Part shown: piece by piece, positions 13,728-16,522 of the stretch
How positions within the stretch are numbered: position 1 is the stretch's first letter
How the letters are laid out: every line of letters begins with the position of its first letter
Source: Rubrobacter sp.
GTDB lineage: Bacteria > Actinomycetota > Rubrobacteria > Rubrobacterales > Rubrobacteraceae
Direction: 5' to 3'
Assembly (NCBI GenBank): GCA_016781705.1
Contig: JADDPV010000011.1
Span: forward strand, 1 to 16,522
Length of the DNA: 16,522 nucleotides
Notes under the pieces: model-generated
Told to the model about the DNA's origin: nothing
Seen by the model: only the letters and a program-made list of their open reading frames with translations
The model's database searches: none
Program-made: the position numbers and the translations under genes

Positions 13728-14354
13728 ATGCCTGATCCGCTGAACGTCGCGGTGGTTGATTACGACGCAGGGAACACGCTCTCCGTGACGCGGGCGCTGG
13801 AGAAGGCCGGGGCGCGTGTCGACCTGACGCCCGACCCGGAGCGTGTCTTCTCGGCGGACGCGGTGGTGTTGCCGGGGGTCGGGGCTTTCGGTGACTGCGT
13901 GCGCAAGCTCCGGGAGCGGGGGATGGACCAGGCGTGCCTGGAGGTCTACCGGAGCGGCAAGCCGTTCCTGGGGGTGTGCGTGGCGTTGCAGGTCTTCTTC
14001 GAGGCGTCGGAGGAGTCACCGGGCGTCGCGGGGCTCGGCATCCTGCCCGGCACGGTCGCACGCTTCGAGGGGAACGGCCTGAAGGTGCCGCACATGGGCT
14101 GGAACGAACTCTCGGTGACCCGAGAACACCCTGTCTTGAACGGGCTGGACGGCGAGGCGTTCTACTTCGTCCACTCGTACTACCCGGAACCCGAGGAGCC
14201 TTCGGATTTGCTCGGCGAGTCGGAGTACGGCGTGCGGTTCTGCGCGGCGGCCGGGCGTGAGAACCTCTGCGCCGTCCAGTTTCACCCCGAGAAGAGCAGT
14301 CGCGCCGGGCTGCGGCTCTACGAGAACTTCCTCCTCTGGGCGCGGGGCCTTTGA
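13728..14354 (+). CDS. hisH: imidazole glycerol phosphate synthase, glutaminase subunit
   Basis: HisH releases ammonia from glutamine and passes it to HisF. The product is 208 aa, of class I amidotransferase fold. The triad is Cys84 (FLGVCVALQ, 80-88), His186 and Glu188 (QFHPEKSS). The oxyanion-strand motif PGVGAFGDC (49-57) and PHMGWN (121-126) are typical. The nucleophile elbow is usually G-x-C-x-G; here it is GVCVA, with Ala86 for Gly. ATG 13728 with AAGGAG about 8 nt upstream is preferred over the 13671 ATG, which would add 19 atypical residues. There is a 64-bp gap after hisB, the only sizeable one in the operon, and the stop overlaps the hisA start by 4 bp. Its partner hisF is not in the window. 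Confidence 0.94.
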   Translation: MPDPLNVAVVDYDAGNTLSVTRALEKAGARVDLTPDPERVFSADAVVLPGVGAFGDCVRKLRERGMDQACLEVYRSGKPFLGVCVALQVFFEASEESPGVAGLGILPGTVARFEGNGLKVPHMGWNELSVTREHPVLNGLDGEAFYFVHSYYPEPEEPSDLLGESEYGVRFCAAAGRENLCAVQFHPEKSSRAGLRLYENFLLWARGL

Positions 14355-15100
14355 CGGGCGCTGCGCCTGGTGGCACCCCCGGTTTCACCGTCTACCCGGC
14401 GATAGACCTGCGGGGCGGCAGGTGCGTCCGCCTCAAGCAGGGGGACTTCGGGCGCGAGAAGGTCTACGACGCGGACCCCGTGGGGCGCGCGCGGGAGTGG
14501 GAGCGCCGGGGCGCCCGGGCGATACACGTCGTGGACCTCGACGGCGCGGGGGAGGGTCGGCCGATCCAACTGGATCTCGTCTCTCGCATGGCCGCCTCCG
14601 TGAGTGTCCCCCTGCAGGTCGGGGGCGGCGTGAGGACGCTCGAGGACCTGCTGGCCGTGAGGGGCGCGGGGGCGGCGCGGGTCGTCGCGGGGACGGCCGC
14701 GGTGCTCGACCGGGCCTTCCGGCTGCGGGCCGTCGAGGCTCTGGGGGAGGCGCTCGTGGTCGCCGTGGACGCACGCGGCGGGATCGTGGCGACCCACGGC
14801 TGGCGCGAGGCTAGCGGCCTGAACGTCATGGAGCTCGCCCAGGAGTTGGTGAAGGATGGGATAGCCTCCGTCCTCTACACCGACGTCGCCCGCGACGGCA
14901 TGGACGCGGGCGCGGCCCTCGAGTCGACCGCCGCGGTCGCAGGCATCGTCCCCACCATCGCCAGCGGCGGCGTGCGCGGCCCGCATGACATCGCCGCACT
15001 CTCCTCCGTGCCGGGCGTCCTCGGGGCGGTCGTGGGCACCACCCTCTACGAGGGGCGCACCACCCTGGAGGAGCTGCTGGAGGCCACAGGGCTCCGGTAG
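14351..15100 (+). CDS. hisA: phosphoribosylformimino-AICAR-P isomerase
   Basis: HisA opens the ribose ring of ProFAR to PRFAR, the substrate of HisH-HisF. The product is 249 aa, a (beta/alpha)8 barrel with the family twofold repeat. The catalytic aspartates are Asp19 (YPAIDLRGG) and Asp178 (YTDVARDGM), and the phosphate loops QVGGGVR (89-95) and IASGGVRGP are present. The first ~11 residues (MTGAAPGGTPG) are an extra tail before FTVYPAIDL. TTG 14351 overlaps the hisH stop (TTGA). In some actinobacteria this protein also serves tryptophan synthesis as PriA; the sequence alone does not let me decide. It is the last intact pathway gene in the window. Confidence 0.95.
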   Translation: MTGAAPGGTPGFTVYPAIDLRGGRCVRLKQGDFGREKVYDADPVGRAREWERRGARAIHVVDLDGAGEGRPIQLDLVSRMAASVSVPLQVGGGVRTLEDLLAVRGAGAARVVAGTAAVLDRAFRLRAVEALGEALVVAVDARGGIVATHGWREASGLNVMELAQELVKDGIASVLYTDVARDGMDAGAALESTAAVAGIVPTIASGGVRGPHDIAALSSVPGVLGAVVGTTLYEGRTTLEELLEATGLR

Positions 15101-15158
15101 CCGAGGCGCTCTCCGCGGCGCTCTCACGACGAGCTTCGTATCACCTTTCCGTTGCGAA

Positions 15159-15184
15159 CCGGGACAGGTGTCCCGGCCACACCT
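15159..15184. promoter_or_regulatory. two overlapping dyads after hisA
   Basis: CCGGGACA-GG-TGTCCCGG (15159-15176) is an 18-bp dyad, perfect apart from its two central bases. It overlaps AGGTGT-CCCGGCC-ACACCT (15166-15184), a 6-bp dyad, so the two could not fold at once in RNA. The site is about 80 bp upstream of the small ORF at 15264 and 59 bp after hisA. It could be an operator or an alternative RNA fold; there is no T-run for termination. Confidence 0.45.
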
Positions 15185-15263
15185 GGAACAAAAGTCCCAT
15201 TGTGATCCGCGAACAAGCAGGATACGTTAGTAGCGAGACAGGACAACGAAAGGGGTAGGGCAA

Positions 15264-15482
15264 ATGATAGAAGACGAGAGGTTGGAGGAGATCTTCGACA
15301 GGTACGTGGGCCTGGAGCTCCTGGACCAGGGCCGGAGCTCCGACCTCACAGCCACCCAGATGGCGGGTCCGAACGCGGACCACGTTCACACAGCGGTGGT
15401 CTTCGCGCCACGAACGAGGAATACCTTCGCGAGCGCCGGAAAGAGCGGCTACTCTGGGGTGTCGTGGGCAGGGCCCGAATAG
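15264..15482 (+). CDS. small hypothetical protein, 72 aa
   Basis: ATG 15264 is preceded by AAAGGGG about 8 nt upstream. The first 25 residues (MIEDERLEEIFDRYVGLELL) form an acidic amphipathic helix with good codon bias; the remainder (AGPNADHVHTAVVFAPRTRNTFASAGKSG) looks less ordered and may follow a frameshift. No family is recognised. It starts about 160 bp after hisA. It may be a truncated gene or a genuine short protein. Confidence 0.4.
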   Translation: MIEDERLEEIFDRYVGLELLDQGRSSDLTATQMAGPNADHVHTAVVFAPRTRNTFASAGKSGYSGVSWAGPE

Positions 15483-15540
15483 CAATGGTCCTCACAAGGG
15501 GCCGAGAGAGCCCGGATCACCGGGAGAAAAGGAGGCCAAG

Positions 15541-15747
15541 ATGGTCCAGGTAAAGCTCGAAGTCCGCACCGGCGCCGCCCGCTTCCGGGTGTCGGCGAGG
15601 GCGAGCAGCGTGCAGAGGGCGGTAAGCCTCGCGGGCGCCCGTTACCCGGGCGGCGAAGTGCGTCTGATCTCACCGGCGGAGCCAGTCTTCGCCGCTGGTG
15701 GGGCCGCGTTCGTTGGGGCCGGAGCGCCAGGGAGCTCGGCGGGATGA
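15541..15747 (+). CDS. small hypothetical protein, 68 aa
   Basis: The product begins MVQVKLEVRTGAARFRVSARASSVQRAVSLAGARYPGGEVRLISP. AAAAGGAGG lies 5 nt upstream of ATG 15541, one of the best ribosome binding sites in the window. The first ~48 residues alternate strand-like VKLEV, FRVSA, VRLIS segments with one helix, a plausible small alpha/beta fold. The last 20 residues are Gly/Ala-rich and may be out of frame. It ends in ATGA overlapping the start of the next small ORF. No family is recognised with confidence. Confidence 0.55.
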   Translation: MVQVKLEVRTGAARFRVSARASSVQRAVSLAGARYPGGEVRLISPAEPVFAAGGAAFVGAGAPGSSAG

Positions 15748-15872
15748 GCCCCGCGCTGTCCACCATAGAATCCCGTCCGGGTGCCCTCGGGCGTCCGCTG
15801 GAGGGGGAGAAACGGGACTGGACGGTCGTCGTCGCCCGGTACGCGAGGGACGACTGGCCCCCGCCTATGTGA
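15744..15872 (+). CDS. possible small protein, 42 aa, coupled to the preceding ORF
   Basis: The ATG overlaps the stop of the previous ORF (ATGA at 15744-15747), the usual sign of translational coupling. The product begins MSPALSTIESRPGALGRPLE and ends RDWTVVVARYARDDWPPPM. The end has a strand-like segment and aromatic residues. It could be a complete short protein or the first part of a gene interrupted by a point mutation at the TGA at 15870. Confidence 0.35.
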   Translation: MSPALSTIESRPGALGRPLEGEKRDWTVVVARYARDDWPPPM

Positions 15873-15884
15873 CTGGCCCCTGGG

Positions 15885-16044
15885 ATGCCGCCGGAGAGCC
15901 AGGACGAACCGTTTGAGGCGTTGGTCTCCTGGACCCGGCGTCTCGCCGAATGCCGCGCAACCCTTCGCGCGGGTCATCCCCTCCGGTGACATCACCGCCA
16001 ACGCGGCCTTGATGGTGTCGGACACGCTCGCCTGCCTCCGCTAA
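15885..16044 (+). pseudogene. probable frameshifted small gene
   Basis: ATG 15885 reads MPPESQDEPFEALVSWTRRL and on to a TGA at 15989. A shift of frame near 15968 continues as RVIPSGDITANAALMVSDTLACLR to TAA at 16044. Both parts look like protein and together would give about 52 residues. No family is recognised, and there is no convincing ribosome binding site. Confidence 0.25.
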
Positions 16045-16522
16045 AGTTTCTCTGGGGAGGGTTCACGTCCTTCTGGGAGGTGACGGCCGTCTCGCCAGGA
16101 GCACTTCTCTCCTTCGCTCCTGCGGGGCGTTCCCTTCGTCCCCGTCGGACTGTACGCGATCCTCAACCGCTTCTTCGGGGACCCCTGGCAGCGCGTCAGG
16201 ACGTTCTACGGTGTGAGCGACCGCTGCGCTTCGTCACGTCCAGTCTGCCCGGCGGGGACGTGAAGTCCCGCGACCCGCAGATCCTGAACAACGGCCCGTC
16301 AACGAGCGCCCGACGGTAGCGACACCATAACCGCTCGGAGCCGAGCCTCCTGCTCCTGGTAGGGCAATGCCTCCTGAGCAGGTTACCGGAACCACAGCCC
16401 GAGTTTCGAGCTTGTACCGGACGTCCGGAGAGTCTACGAGGCGATCATTGTCGCCCGGCCTCGGGTACTCGAGTAAGAATTTCTCTTCATTACACAATCA
16501 TTTAACTAGAATGTTTTTCAAA
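15990..16522. other. 533-bp end region with coding debris and no intact gene
   Basis: After the end of the frameshifted ORF above, one plus-strand frame at 16084-16263 contains a protein-like stretch, LLRGVPFVPVGLYAIL and NRFFGDPWQRVRTFYGV, from 16117. It has no start codon nearby and runs to TGA 16263. A 7-bp inverted repeat, CCTGCTC/GAGCAGG, lies at 16349-16382. The last 40 bases are AT-rich and could be a promoter for a gene beyond the window. No other feature is supported. Confidence 0.4.

Noticed and set aside
15110..15125. Short direct repeats GGCGCTCTC after hisA
   Set aside because: Two 9-base copies only, with no array or attachment-site context.
15642..16025. 127-aa minus-strand ORF at the right end
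   Set aside because: No ribosome binding site, Pro/Arg-rich shadow composition, and plus-strand ORFs there have better support.

Overview
The window is high-GC DNA with no reference to check it against. Several traits suggest an actinobacterium, possibly a Rubrobacter-like lineage: strong GC bias at third codon positions, many GTG/TTG starts, near-leaderless promoters, and a short-form HisG paired with HisZ. The taxon is an inference from protein style, not a database result.

Layout. (1) 1-2210 is an accessory region, less GC-rich than the rest. It holds a possible 41-aa ORF, two strong inverted repeats, a cis-CaaD-like tautomerase gene on the minus strand, and a decayed IS5-family element with recognisable 17-bp terminal inverted repeats. 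(2) 2217-3808 has a small four-helix membrane protein whose stop codon lies about 10 bp from the IS end, a roughly 690-bp gap with two strong inverted repeats (one a 50-nt compound hairpin), and a conserved hypothetical protein with a DxDxDG loop and a Gly/Met-rich tail. (3) 3898-8348 holds housekeeping and accessory metabolism: an M32 carboxypeptidase divergent from purU (formyltetrahydrofolate deformylase) with only a few tens of bases between them, then a secreted lipoprotein of unknown function and a convergent glutathione S-transferase whose promoter carries a 17-bp palindrome. (4) 8349-9220 contains an AT-rich repeat tract and a frameshifted remnant resembling the C-terminal membrane part of a GT2 glycosyltransferase.

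(5) 9290-15100 is the core of the window: a compact histidine operon, hisZ - small membrane protein - hisG - hisD - GNAT acetyltransferase - hisB - hisH - hisA. Most junctions overlap by 4-8 bp or are nearly touching. HisZ and short HisG make phosphoribosyl-ATP (step 1). HisA, HisH (glutaminase), HisB and HisD cover ring formation up to histidine. hisF, hisI/hisE, hisC and the phosphatase are not in the window. Two extra genes sit inside the operon with no recognised role in the pathway. (6) 15101-16522 holds overlapping dyad repeats, two or three tiny ORFs with good ribosome binding sites, and apparent coding debris in shifting frames.

I found no CRISPR array, tRNA or rRNA gene, phage module or recognised defence system. 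The least explained items are the small membrane protein and the GNAT inside the his operon, the HisH nucleophile-elbow substitution, the 50-nt compound hairpin, the GST operator palindrome and the AT-rich repeat tract.
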